A DNA stretch of 64,000 nt from Marinifilum flexuosum (GTDB lineage: Bacteria > Bacteroidota > Bacteroidia > Bacteroidales > Marinifilaceae). The notes below the pieces were generated by a model. It saw only the letters and a list, made by a program, of their open reading frames with translations. It had not been told where the DNA came from and ran no database searches. Each line of letters begins with the position of its first letter. Position 1 is the stretch's first letter. The position numbers were made by a program, and so were the translations under genes. The stretch covers positions 1-64,000 of the forward strand of contig NZ_RAPQ01000010.1 of the NCBI RefSeq assembly GCF_003610555.1, given 5' to 3'. This document shows positions 46,183 through 55,194 of the stretch, piece after piece.

Positions 46183-49100
46183 CTATTTTTTTAATATGAG
46201 CTTTTTCGACAGAAGCTGTCCATCCATTTGCAAGCGAACGATGTATATGCCAATCGCATTGGGAACATCAACGCTTAATTCTTTTGAATCACTATAAAAA
46301 ACAGATTTTAGCACTCGTCCTCCAAGGTCATAAACCTGTACCATGGTATCACTGGGAAAAGGTCGAGAAGATTTAATCACAATCTTTCCATCTTTGCCAT
46401 ATACCAATAAGTCTTTATTATCATCAATATCATCCACACCAGTCACTACGGTATTAAAGGAGTCCGTAGAAGAAAGAACGGAAACATTTCCCGCTTCATC
46501 CTCTGCCACGGCATGAAGCACATAAGATTCATTCTCCTGAAGATCATTCATCTGTCCTTCCCACATCTCATTGGCCACACAAGCATGTTGTCCGAATTGT
46601 ACCGAACCAGCCCCGCTCATCACCTGTTCAGTAAGTGGCTTTGCATTGGCTGCCAAATCCACATACCAGTAAAGTGTTCCATTTTCATTACTGGTTAACT
46701 CTAGACCTGCAGAAGTAGCCTGAATATCTTTTACCTGGATGTGCTTGATTACCGGTGCAACAGCGTCAGTGATTTCTTCACCTTTTGTCAGTTTAACCTC
46801 TCTTGGAATCCCATCTTTCACATTGAATTGAATTTTGGTTTCCGTATTGGTTCTCGACAGGATGCTGGCATCAGAAAATTGTCCATCCAACTCCCAGTTC
46901 CCCTTCAAGCGAATCACAATAACAGACTCCTGGCTAGCTTTAGCAGTGGTATAGGCAATTTCAGGAATATGAAGATCAGGATCGCAAACACTCATGTTCA
47001 ATTTATCCTGTTCGCCATTGGCTTTTATCATTACCAAAGCAGAAGCACTAATTTGCTTTACAAACTCATCCGATAATTCTGAACTTGCATCAAAGAACAC
47101 GTAGCCAGTAGTATTTGTAGCACGATCCCATACAATGTGAGCATTCTGATCTTGCTTTAACACCTTATAGGCAGCAGTTTCCGCTTGATTCATATTTGCA
47201 GCAAAGGACTGCATTGCTGCAACATCAGCTTGCGGAAGAATAACATATTCATAGGTTTGATTCGAAGGTGAGGTTCCGTGATCAATCCAGGCGCTGGCAA
47301 AATCCCCCTGAGTAGCAGCCTTGGTTTTATTGTGACGAGAATCCTGGGTAGCTCTTGAAATTTTCAAGTTTGCACCTGATTTCAACCAATAGGCATTCCC
47401 AACAGGATCAACCAACCAATGGTTCTTGTCTGCATTGAAATCCTGCTGTAAAGGAAAGCTTGTGATGGCATTACTCCCATCAACATACATGGCTGTAGAT
47501 TGATCTGTAAGATTTACCTGGAACAAAGTTGTTTCCGTATGATATTGCGAATTGGAGTTTGAAATATCAGAGCCTAAACAGATAATTCGGTTTTCGAAAC
47601 AGAACACCGACTTGTTGGCCTGATGATCAGCAGTGAAATTGGTTCTATCCTTTTCTCTCAGCTTCATTCCAAAAATACCATTCTCTCCACTCAAGTTCGA
47701 AGCACCGGTAAATCCTTCATTTGACTTCTCCATCAAAGTCCCGCTGTTTGGGCTATTCAGTAAATTCAAAGGAAGGTGAATACTGGTAGCACCTGGATAA
47801 CGATTCCAATCCCAACCATTTTGAACAAAACCACTTTTCGAAGACTTTACAGGATCACCGCTTCCAATTACCTGTACGGTTCCATAACTCTGGTAACGAC
47901 CATACCTGTTATCTTTCGAATAGATTTCAGATCCCCATACATGTTTGTTGTATCCTTTGACACTCACCATCCAATTGTCGCGACGATGAATGCCTAAAGC
48001 TCCATAGTTATAGGTAAAGTTCCCACTTGGCGCCTCTTCCGCGCTAATTCCCATACCTGCGAACTCTTTCTTGAAAGCAGTATTTGAGCTTTCTAATCTC
48101 ATATAGGCCTGAGCCATCTCAGTCCAAATATCTTCACCCGTGTCCGGATTCCCTGATTTAGCCAAATAGGCATAGGCATTTTTCATTCCACTGCTAATGG
48201 TACCAGCCAGAGGATGACGACCACAAATCCCAAATCCCCAATCCAAAAGATTAGAGTAGTTGCGCATAGCCATTATTCCTTTCCCAAAATTTCTTCTGGC
48301 CTCATTGGAAAGCGCATAACAAGTACCATTCACAAAACGAAGGTAGGTACCTACTCCGGCATATCCTCCCTTACTATAGGCAGGATACAAACCACCATGG
48401 TGGAATCCGCAACCATCCTCTTTGATACCTCCCATTGTACCTGGCACAATTTTCAATGAAATATCCATCCAACGCTTGATGGCTTTCATTTCGCGGGCTT
48501 TTTCCGGAGAATCATCCATGGTCATCACCGCAATTAAACGAGGAATAACCGTAGTATTCCAGCTATCCATCAACCCTTGCAAAGTTCCAACTTCCGGTTC
48601 AATTCTGTACTCCTGAATACCTGTCCAGTAATTCAGCATGGCGACAGCCTCATCCAATCTGCCATCAGCCTTCAAAGCATCCCTCATCAGAAAAACAGCA
48701 GGAGGAAACTCTCTAAAGTTATACCCATAATGATGGTTGGTTCCCATACCACTACCAACATTCAATCCTTGATCCATCACATAGTCCAGAAGATCGTAAA
48801 ACATTTGTTTCGCCTCATCATCCCTGTTGTGAAAGTATATCTGAGCCAAGTCTTTTAAAACCGGGCCAACCTGATCCATCTTAACGTCACCAATTGACTG
48901 GTCATACTCATCATCGCTTACGTATGGACGTCCTGTAATCTGACCATCCAATCTTTGAATATCGAAACTTCTGAACTTATCCTTAACCTTCGTAACCTTA
49001 GATGCAGTTGGCTGGGTTCCCTGGTAAGCCAACACCATCTCCTCTTTGATAGCGTCAAAAGCCTTCTGCACCTCAGCACTCACACTCGGTGCCAATGCAA

Positions 49101-49716
49101 TATCATGAGTATAATTATCGTACCAATACCAAAGTGCAGCCCAATGATTGTGGTTCATGGAAGGATTAATGTAAGGCAACTGCTTATCTGGTGTTACCCT
49201 GTCGTGAATGCGAGTACCTGGAAACATCATTCTATCAAAGCACAGTGAACCACTTTCCACATCAGAAGGGGCAATAATTTTCATATAATCCAAACTCTGA
49301 TTGCTCTTTGGACCACTCATGTCTTCTTTAAAACGAATCCAACAGGCACGCCATCCTTTAAAATTGATCCCATAATCGAAGTAATAGTCCACACTACTTC
49401 CTTTTCCGAATTCAAACCTGATGGTACGATCAACGGGCGTTTCATTGTAGACCCACAATATCAATCCACCTTTATAGGTCGTTACTGCAGTATTAATGTT
49501 AGGAGGATTTGAAATATTCAACTCTGCCCCCTGGTTCCAATCCCACTTTACGGATTGAGATCCCAACTTATAATGAGCATCACTCATTGTCAGGCTTGAA
49601 CCAGAGCTGGTACTCCACCCCGCGGGAACGGAATTTTCCAAACCGATGTACTGTGCGTAACTCAACATGCAAGTACAACACATCAACATCAGTGTAAACA
49701 AAATATTCTTTTTCAT
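46183..49716 (-). CDS. Chondroitin sulfate ABC lyase (PL8) with T9SS sorting domain
   Basis: This 1,177-residue secreted lyase should cleave chondroitin and perhaps dermatan sulfate or hyaluronan by beta-elimination. A signal peptide (residues 1-21) is followed by a jelly-roll lyase N-domain (about 25-180), a helical toroid (about 190-560) with H440 and Y447 at the 7-residue spacing of the chondroitinase ABC I catalytic pair (FHHGGLYPAY) and an arginine in GICGRHPLAG. PL8 beta-sandwiches (about 570-990) follow, then an Fn3-like domain (about 1000-1095) and a C-terminal domain (about 1100-1177, VQVYDLGGRVLKS, GIYIVRL, LSKKLILKK) typical of type IX secretion. It would therefore be exported outside the cell. 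It has a paralogue at 58.8 kb without this tail. Confidence 0.93.
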   Translation of the reverse strand: MKKNILFTLMLMCCTCMLSYAQYIGLENSVPAGWSTSSGSSLTMSDAHYKLGSQSVKWDWNQGAELNISNPPNINTAVTTYKGGLILWVYNETPVDRTIRFEFGKGSSVDYYFDYGINFKGWRACWIRFKEDMSGPKSNQSLDYMKIIAPSDVESGSLCFDRMMFPGTRIHDRVTPDKQLPYINPSMNHNHWAALWYWYDNYTHDIALAPSVSAEVQKAFDAIKEEMVLAYQGTQPTASKVTKVKDKFRSFDIQRLDGQITGRPYVSDDEYDQSIGDVKMDQVGPVLKDLAQIYFHNRDDEAKQMFYDLLDYVMDQGLNVGSGMGTNHHYGYNFREFPPAVFLMRDALKADGRLDEAVAMLNYWTGIQEYRIEPEVGTLQGLMDSWNTTVIPRLIAVMTMDDSPEKAREMKAIKRWMDISLKIVPGTMGGIKEDGCGFHHGGLYPAYSKGGYAGVGTYLRFVNGTCYALSNEARRNFGKGIMAMRNYSNLLDWGFGICGRHPLAGTISSGMKNAYAYLAKSGNPDTGEDIWTEMAQAYMRLESSNTAFKKEFAGMGISAEEAPSGNFTYNYGALGIHRRDNWMVSVKGYNKHVWGSEIYSKDNRYGRYQSYGTVQVIGSGDPVKSSKSGFVQNGWDWNRYPGATSIHLPLNLLNSPNSGTLMEKSNEGFTGASNLSGENGIFGMKLREKDRTNFTADHQANKSVFCFENRIICLGSDISNSNSQYHTETTLFQVNLTDQSTAMYVDGSNAITSFPLQQDFNADKNHWLVDPVGNAYWLKSGANLKISRATQDSRHNKTKAATQGDFASAWIDHGTSPSNQTYEYVILPQADVAAMQSFAANMNQAETAAYKVLKQDQNAHIVWDRATNTTGYVFFDASSELSDEFVKQISASALVMIKANGEQDKLNMSVCDPDLHIPEIAYTTAKASQESVIVIRLKGNWELDGQFSDASILSRTNTETKIQFNVKDGIPREVKLTKGEEITDAVAPVIKHIQVKDIQATSAGLELTSNENGTLYWYVDLAANAKPLTEQVMSGAGSVQFGQHACVANEMWEGQMNDLQENESYVLHAVAEDEAGNVSVLSSTDSFNTVVTGVDDIDDNKDLLVYGKDGKIVIKSSRPFPSDTMVQVYDLGGRVLKSVFYSDSKELSVDVPNAIGIYIVRLQMDGQLLSKKLILKK

Positions 49717-49739
49717 TGTTAGCTATTTATAAGATAAAA

Positions 49740-49770
49740 GAGGATGTCCGTATCTACATACAGCATCCTC
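49740..49770 (-). terminator. Hairpin with T-run after heparinase II/III-like gene
   Basis: On the minus strand GAGGATG pairs with CATCCTC, with inner CTGTAT/ATACGG pairing, and TTTTATCTT follows. It starts 9 bases after the lyase stop codon and lies just before the PL8 gene, so it may act as an attenuator between the two. Confidence 0.6.
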
Positions 49771-49778
49771 ATTTTACT

Positions 49779-52193
49779 CTATTTTTCAAATTTAATTTCC
49801 AGTTTTTGCGCTTTTCCTCCATCCAGGTGGAATGTCATTGCACCATTCTCAAAACTGTAATCGATTATACGACCATTTATTTCTGCATGGGTTGGTTGAG
49901 ATGGAACAGCCAGACTTAGCTGTGCTTGTTCTTTCGAATTAAAATCAATCACCATGCTCTCCTCTTTGATAAAAGCATGCACGGAAATCTGTTTATCAGA
50001 CACAAGCAATGTATTCTCGCCATGGCTGACTTTACGGATATCTCTTCCGAACCATTCAATTGCTTTCTGCTTGTCAAACCGTATTCCTGCCATATCACCG
50101 GTAAATTTCAACTGAGAAAGAGATGCTTTTTCACTCCAGGAGATCTCTGTTAGGATATCCCCTTTCTCATTCTGAATTTGAAGCCCTTCACCTTCTGGCA
50201 AGCGCACAACTCTTTTGCCCTCCAATTGATCCTGAAAACCTAATAGTAAAAGGGAACTAGCCTCTTTCGCCTTTTGTCTTCTTTTTAGCACATGCCCCAA
50301 CTGCACATGCCCAATACCATCTTTCTTACGAAGATAATTGTCGTAAAACCAAGCTTCTTCCACAGAATCACTCCAATTGGATGAAGAGAGATCTTTCACC
50401 AATAACAAAGGAGCTTTCCCTTTTCTTGGATCGATCAACCATTCCTTATTCTCTTTTGAATGAAATGGATTTAGCTCTCTATCCTTGGTATATTCATAAG
50501 CATCTTTCTTTCCTTTCCTACTGGCATAAGAGTGCAAGAGCAATTCAAAATCCACTTCCTTTTTTGCTTGCATTTCATCGCGAATCAAAAACAATCCATT
50601 GCAAGCAAGCACTTCGCGATGCCAGAAGTTCAAATCCTTGGAAGAGTACATATTTGAAGGATCACAAACCAGGTTGAAGTAATCATACTCCCCTTGATTT
50701 CCGGTACTAATGATAACATCCGTTTTCCCCCAGATCGCTTTGTTGCCTGGATATTCACCAAACTCACACCAAACATCACCATCACCAACCTGGCCTTCGC
50801 CATTTACCAACAGGACATTGTGCTCATGAGTATATTTTGGATTGGAATATCCCATGTCAATAATATAGGGAACCCCAGCCCTGTGTAACATGAATTGTCC
50901 GTCGTCAGGATGTCCATGCCCTTGATAATGCTGACCCGATTTAATGGTAAAGTAGCTGGCATCATTTTTCCAGGAAGAACGCCAAACATACATTCCGGCA
51001 TCCTCGAAAAAGCGCCAGTTTGGTAATGTGTTCAAATCAACAACAGGTACTGATGCATCTTTCCAAATGTATCTCCACACATCATAATTGGATTTCTGGT
51101 CCTGATCTTTTTCTGTTTTCTTCTCGGCACGCCATAGCTCAACCTCTCCTAATTCAAGCTCTGAAGACAACCATTGCGCAAATGGATCTTTTAAATTCTT
51201 AGCCAATGCCGGAAATACTGAGTATGGATTCCCCCAAAACTTAGGATTTGCATCGGCATATCTTGCCAGGCCACCAAAGTTATCCTTTCCGCCAGGTAAA
51301 ATAGAATACATGCAATAAGCTGAAGCATTTTTAAACCAATCCAAACTCTGGTAAGGTTCTCCATAGCCTTTCTCCAATGCATTTCTGCGCAATTCCATCC
51401 ACTGGACATAGGTTTTCAACTGAAACATGAAATATGTTGCTCCTTCATCGCTAAACCCATCACTCATCAAGGAGTTCATCTGACTTGTTAGCGTTTCATA
51501 TTTGTGCTCCAAGCAGTCCGTCCACTCTTTTTGATATTCTTTCGGCACATCATCAACACCATACAAAACAGCACTTAAAGCGGCATATACATTGGTTCCG
51601 TGGTTGCAATTCATGATCGCAAAATTGTTTGTGTGGAACCTTGAATAATCTTCATAAAAATGGTGAGCGATACGAACAAGCCTCTGATTAATGTATTTAC
51701 GTTCTTTCTTCGTAAAATTCTGATATTGCCAATCATAAGAAGCTGTCAGAGCGATTAAGGCCTGAGCAATTCCCAAATCTCCGCCAGGACCTTTGCCTTT
51801 TCCGTCAATCCATTTGTCCCATTCTTTCCATTTCAGGATAGTCCAGAAATGCTTCTCGAAAATTTCCTGATATTTTTGTTTCGGATCCAACAATTGCACC
51901 AATGCCATTGCTGCTAGTTTTTCAGGAAATGAAAATACCAATTTCGATTTTGGGTGCTCTATAGGCTCCATTTTATTTAGCTTCTCGCAAATCAGGAGTA
52001 AACTCTCCCATTCACTTTTATGCGTTGTTAAACGCATATCGGCAAACTCTTTTAATTCATCCTTCTGGAAAAATACACGTGGATGGCTCTTCACATTTTG
52101 TGCCTGTGAATTGCGGATGGTTCCTGCAAAAAGAATAATCATCAAGACCACCAACACAAGAGCTCCCAATCTAATTTTCAATCTTTCTTTCAT
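49779..52193 (-). CDS. Heparinase II/III-like polysaccharide lyase
   Basis: The 804-residue exported protein (signal anchor or cleaved signal, residues about 8-32, ending SQAQ) has the two-part layout of heparinase II/III-type lyases: a helical (alpha/alpha) N-terminal part (about 35-370) and a beta-sandwich C-terminal part (about 390-800). Likely catalytic regions are NCNHGTNVYAALSAVLYG, DGFSDEGATYFMFQL and the strongly conserved QHYQGHGHPDDGQFMLHRAG, with histidines for the base and metal. DMGYSNPKYTHEHNVLLVNG matches the family pattern too. The neighbours point to a glycosaminoglycan such as chondroitin, hyaluronan or heparin; the CAZy family (PL12, 15, 21, 35 or other) cannot be told by eye. 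Confidence 0.82.
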   Translation of the reverse strand: MKERLKIRLGALVLVVLMIILFAGTIRNSQAQNVKSHPRVFFQKDELKEFADMRLTTHKSEWESLLLICEKLNKMEPIEHPKSKLVFSFPEKLAAMALVQLLDPKQKYQEIFEKHFWTILKWKEWDKWIDGKGKGPGGDLGIAQALIALTASYDWQYQNFTKKERKYINQRLVRIAHHFYEDYSRFHTNNFAIMNCNHGTNVYAALSAVLYGVDDVPKEYQKEWTDCLEHKYETLTSQMNSLMSDGFSDEGATYFMFQLKTYVQWMELRRNALEKGYGEPYQSLDWFKNASAYCMYSILPGGKDNFGGLARYADANPKFWGNPYSVFPALAKNLKDPFAQWLSSELELGEVELWRAEKKTEKDQDQKSNYDVWRYIWKDASVPVVDLNTLPNWRFFEDAGMYVWRSSWKNDASYFTIKSGQHYQGHGHPDDGQFMLHRAGVPYIIDMGYSNPKYTHEHNVLLVNGEGQVGDGDVWCEFGEYPGNKAIWGKTDVIISTGNQGEYDYFNLVCDPSNMYSSKDLNFWHREVLACNGLFLIRDEMQAKKEVDFELLLHSYASRKGKKDAYEYTKDRELNPFHSKENKEWLIDPRKGKAPLLLVKDLSSSNWSDSVEEAWFYDNYLRKKDGIGHVQLGHVLKRRQKAKEASSLLLLGFQDQLEGKRVVRLPEGEGLQIQNEKGDILTEISWSEKASLSQLKFTGDMAGIRFDKQKAIEWFGRDIRKVSHGENTLLVSDKQISVHAFIKEESMVIDFNSKEQAQLSLAVPSQPTHAEINGRIIDYSFENGAMTFHLDGGKAQKLEIKFEK

Positions 52194-52313
52194 CTGTTTA
52201 TAATTTTACCCACTTGTCAGATGGAACTTACCATTCGAAAATAATCATCCTCGTATGTGAGTTAATAATTATTTACTCATGGACGTTTCATTATTGTATT
52301 GTATATTTTCTAT

Positions 52314-53765
52314 TTACATCCAATTAGGACCAACATCGTTTCTTTGAAGTATTTGTTGTAATCCACCACGCTTCCCCTTAGGAGAGTAATAAACTCCTGA
52401 CGATTTCACTTTTTCCAAATCAAAATCCAAGCGTTGCAACATCTCTTTGGTCAAGTTCTTTTCCCATGTTGAAATATCAGCTGCTGGTAAACTCTTCTGG
52501 TTCTTTACTGTGAAGACTTGCTTCTCATCCTTCAACTTTACCTTCATCTTCTGCAAGCCTTTGTTTGTTTTGATTCCACTACTCCCCTGGAATACATTCC
52601 CTTCAAAAACCAAATATTGAGGCTCTGTATGCTTTTTAATATGAGGCATTCCTCCTACCATCACGTTATGCAAGAAGAACATACTATCGGGTGGAAACAC
52701 TTTGTTTCTGTGCCCTAAATCATTGATTACATCAATTGAAACGGATCTATTATTCACAAAGAGATTATGGGCAATTGTATTTTCTGCAGTCTTTGGAAAA
52801 TGAGCTCCAATCAACCCCAATGCCAATCTTTTGGGATCGGAAGGAGAAGCAGAACCAAAGCTGACAACTCCTCCTGACTTGGGAGCCAGTCCACTGAAAT
52901 AATTGTTAACCACCAAATGCTTTCTGCTTCGAACTGCAACTCCGCCACATCTGTTTTTTCCCTCTTTATTGGAGATAAAAAAGTTGCTTTCCACAATTCC
53001 TTCCACTCCCTGGCGAAGGCTCAGTGCTCCCTTGCAATTCAAAAATGTATTGTAACGAAAGATGTTTCCACAACTCTTCGATGACATGATTTCACTTTCG
53101 CCACTGCAATCTTCGAACAGGTTAAATTCTACTGTTGTATAACAATAACGCTTTGCCATAGAACCATGGCCAATACGCATGGCTGAACCCCCATTTTTTC
53201 CAAGAGGGGGACGTGAGAAATAATTATAGTCCACCAGATGGTGATTACCACCAGACTTAGGAACATCTACATTAATGTAACTCGCACCTGAAGTTTTTCC
53301 CTCGAACCAACAATGATCCACTCGGTTGTAACAACCATTCAATTGCACCCAAACACCTGTAACCTGATTGTAATTTCGAAAGCGACAATTTGTAAGTCTA
53401 TTATTTTCTCCAGATACAAGAATCAAAGATCCATCCTTATCTCTTTTTCCTTTATTAAAATCGATACCTGATAGAACGATGTTGTTTCCTGAAAGAACAA
53501 TGGAAGTATTTCCCTTAACAATTACTTTCCCAGGATGCTCAGCCTTTATTACAATCGGATTTTCTTTACTCCCACTCCACTTTACATCCGCATGAAGATC
53601 CTGATAATCTCCATCTTTTAACTCTATCTCCTGACTACCCGATTCTAATGCTAACAACAATTCTTTCAGATCTCCCACTCTGGTCACTTTCTGAGCAGAA
53701 ACCATTACTACCGATAGACATGCAATGACTAGCAAGCTTATACTTCTTCTATATGTCTTATTCAT
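52314..53765 (-). CDS. PL6 polysaccharide lyase, chondroitinase B-like
   Basis: The 483-residue protein has a signal peptide (cut near VSAQ, residue 24) and a single right-handed beta-helix. The active-site spacing fits chondroitinase B: Ca-binding E223 and E225 (GESEIMSSK), catalytic K230 and catalytic R251 (GALSLRQG), with 21 residues between Lys and Arg as in K250/R271 of the known Pedobacter enzyme. Alginate lyases of PL6 share these residues, but the setting among PL8 lyases, sulfatases and GH88 favours dermatan sulfate cleavage at iduronate. Its first bases overlap the end of the preceding lectin-like gene by 8, so the two are coupled. Confidence 0.88.
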   Translation of the reverse strand: MNKTYRRSISLLVIACLSVVMVSAQKVTRVGDLKELLLALESGSQEIELKDGDYQDLHADVKWSGSKENPIVIKAEHPGKVIVKGNTSIVLSGNNIVLSGIDFNKGKRDKDGSLILVSGENNRLTNCRFRNYNQVTGVWVQLNGCYNRVDHCWFEGKTSGASYINVDVPKSGGNHHLVDYNYFSRPPLGKNGGSAMRIGHGSMAKRYCYTTVEFNLFEDCSGESEIMSSKSCGNIFRYNTFLNCKGALSLRQGVEGIVESNFFISNKEGKNRCGGVAVRSRKHLVVNNYFSGLAPKSGGVVSFGSASPSDPKRLALGLIGAHFPKTAENTIAHNLFVNNRSVSIDVINDLGHRNKVFPPDSMFFLHNVMVGGMPHIKKHTEPQYLVFEGNVFQGSSGIKTNKGLQKMKVKLKDEKQVFTVKNQKSLPAADISTWEKNLTKEMLQRLDFDLEKVKSSGVYYSPKGKRGGLQQILQRNDVGPNWM

Positions 53766-54489
53766 CTTTCCCTTTAATCTGATATACCTTCACATTATCA
53801 ACACTCATATGATTATTAATGGTTCGTATACCAAACCATCCTTTTTCATAGGCTTCTGCATCCTTAAAGTCATATATTACTGCTCCATCACGGATAAACT
53901 GTACTCGTCCATCTAAAGCGATTAGTTGAATTCTGTAAGTCTTATTCGCTTCAATTAACACATCAGGAGCAGACAAATCATGTCTGGCAAGAAGAGGCTT
54001 GTTTCCATCTCCTGCATAACGGCGAAATCGAGTCTTTGTATTGTTATGACCTCCCATTCCCACATAGTACAATTGCAAGGTATCGTAATCGTGAAACATG
54101 CCTGATGCCTTTCGGGGAGAGTCAAACAAATCCTTCGGGCTTCTAGGATCAGTTGCATTCCAAAAGCAATTCAAATCACTCACCCGATCATTTGGACCGC
54201 CTTTTCCTATTACTGTTGCATCATATTCAATTAGGACTCCACCCTCGAAATATTGATCCAGCCAAATGGAAGCTCCCTTGCAAACATCAATATCCATTTT
54301 GCCGTCTTTCACCAAAACTGAGCTACATGAATCTTCCTGAATTTCGCTAATCCAATTGTCCAAACTACCATCGTTAAAGGAATCTTCAAACAGTAATTCT
54401 GATATTTCATACCAATTTTCTTTTTCAGATTTTGCATTACATGCACATAAAGAAAGCACAAGAAATACCAGTCCAAATAATCGCATCAT
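53758..54489 (-). CDS. Lectin-fold lipoprotein, DUF6250/DUF1080-like
   Basis: The 243-residue lipoprotein (lipobox LCAC, C17) shows a concanavalin/laminin-G-like beta-sandwich pattern: LLFEDSFNDGSLDNWISEIQ, VLVKDGKMDIDVCKGASIWL, GGVLIEYDATVIGKGG, FRRYAGDGNKPLLARHDLS, YRIQLIALDGRVQFIRDGA, GWFGIRTINNHMSVDNVKVY. Proteins of this form accompany polysaccharide lyases in Bacteroidota and are thought to bind or process sugar chains; the activity is not established to my knowledge. It is the first gene of the minus-strand lyase block and shares 8 bases with the PL6 gene. A related partial gene starts at the right edge of the window, also at a cluster boundary. Confidence 0.7.
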   Translation of the reverse strand: MMRLFGLVFLVLSLCACNAKSEKENWYEISELLFEDSFNDGSLDNWISEIQEDSCSSVLVKDGKMDIDVCKGASIWLDQYFEGGVLIEYDATVIGKGGPNDRVSDLNCFWNATDPRSPKDLFDSPRKASGMFHDYDTLQLYYVGMGGHNNTKTRFRRYAGDGNKPLLARHDLSAPDVLIEANKTYRIQLIALDGRVQFIRDGAVIYDFKDAEAYEKGWFGIRTINNHMSVDNVKVYQIKGKDE

Positions 54490-55194
54490 TTTCTTCTATT
54501 TTAAATATATTACACCCCACACTTCAAAAGAGGTCAACAAACAACAATTCAGAGCACTTGCCTGCTCCTGAAAACGATTTCAAGATACCTGAAAGCATCA
54601 CCTCACACAAACCAAGCCTGTCCCAAATATCCATTTCGGCACACCAGCAAAGCAAAAAGCCCTAAAACGCATTGATACACTACACTTTAAAAAACCGTAC
54701 AATATCTTCCGTACGATTTTACACACGGTAAAAACACCATTAATAATCGCTCGTTAATGCAGCTCTTCTTTTGATTTCCTGTGCATTACCAACACCAAAC
54801 ACCAAACCACTTGATTTATATGGAGATAATAGATTTTCCTACCATCCATAATTTTCCGAACAATTGTAACACTCATAACAACAAGAAAATTAAACCAGTT
54901 GCATTTTTTGAAACCCACAACACACCTGCTTTTACCATTTAATCTACTGACACTTACAAAACTTTACCGCGAGAAAAGTGCCAGAAATGAAAAAGTCCTC
55001 CATCTCGCGATAAGCAATTAATAATTTTAAGTGCAAGTCATTGAGAAAACAACAAAAATGAAGAAGCCTCTCTTTGAAGTGCAATGAGAAAAAACTGGGA
55101 AGCTCACCCCTATTTTCAATCTTTAGAAGACAAATTTTGAAGACCAAAATAGTAGGGAAATACCAGAGATTAGTAACGAGAAAACAATAATCAT
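54490..55194. promoter_or_regulatory. 705-bp divergent control region of the glycosaminoglycan cluster
   Basis: It lies between the minus-strand block (lectin-like, PL6, heparinase-like, PL8, DUF4861) and the plus-strand block (PL8, GH88, PL8, sulfatase). No gene is credible here. CCGTAC occurs twice 15 bases apart (54695-54700 and 54709-54714), near another CACGG; this might be an operator. The length suggests long leaders or binding sites for a hybrid two-component regulator, which is not in the window. Confidence 0.5.

Noticed and set aside
54944-55147. A 67-codon minus-strand frame in the divergent control region
   Set aside because: No signal, domain or conserved pattern; it overlaps the likely promoter and leader of the plus-strand PL8 gene.
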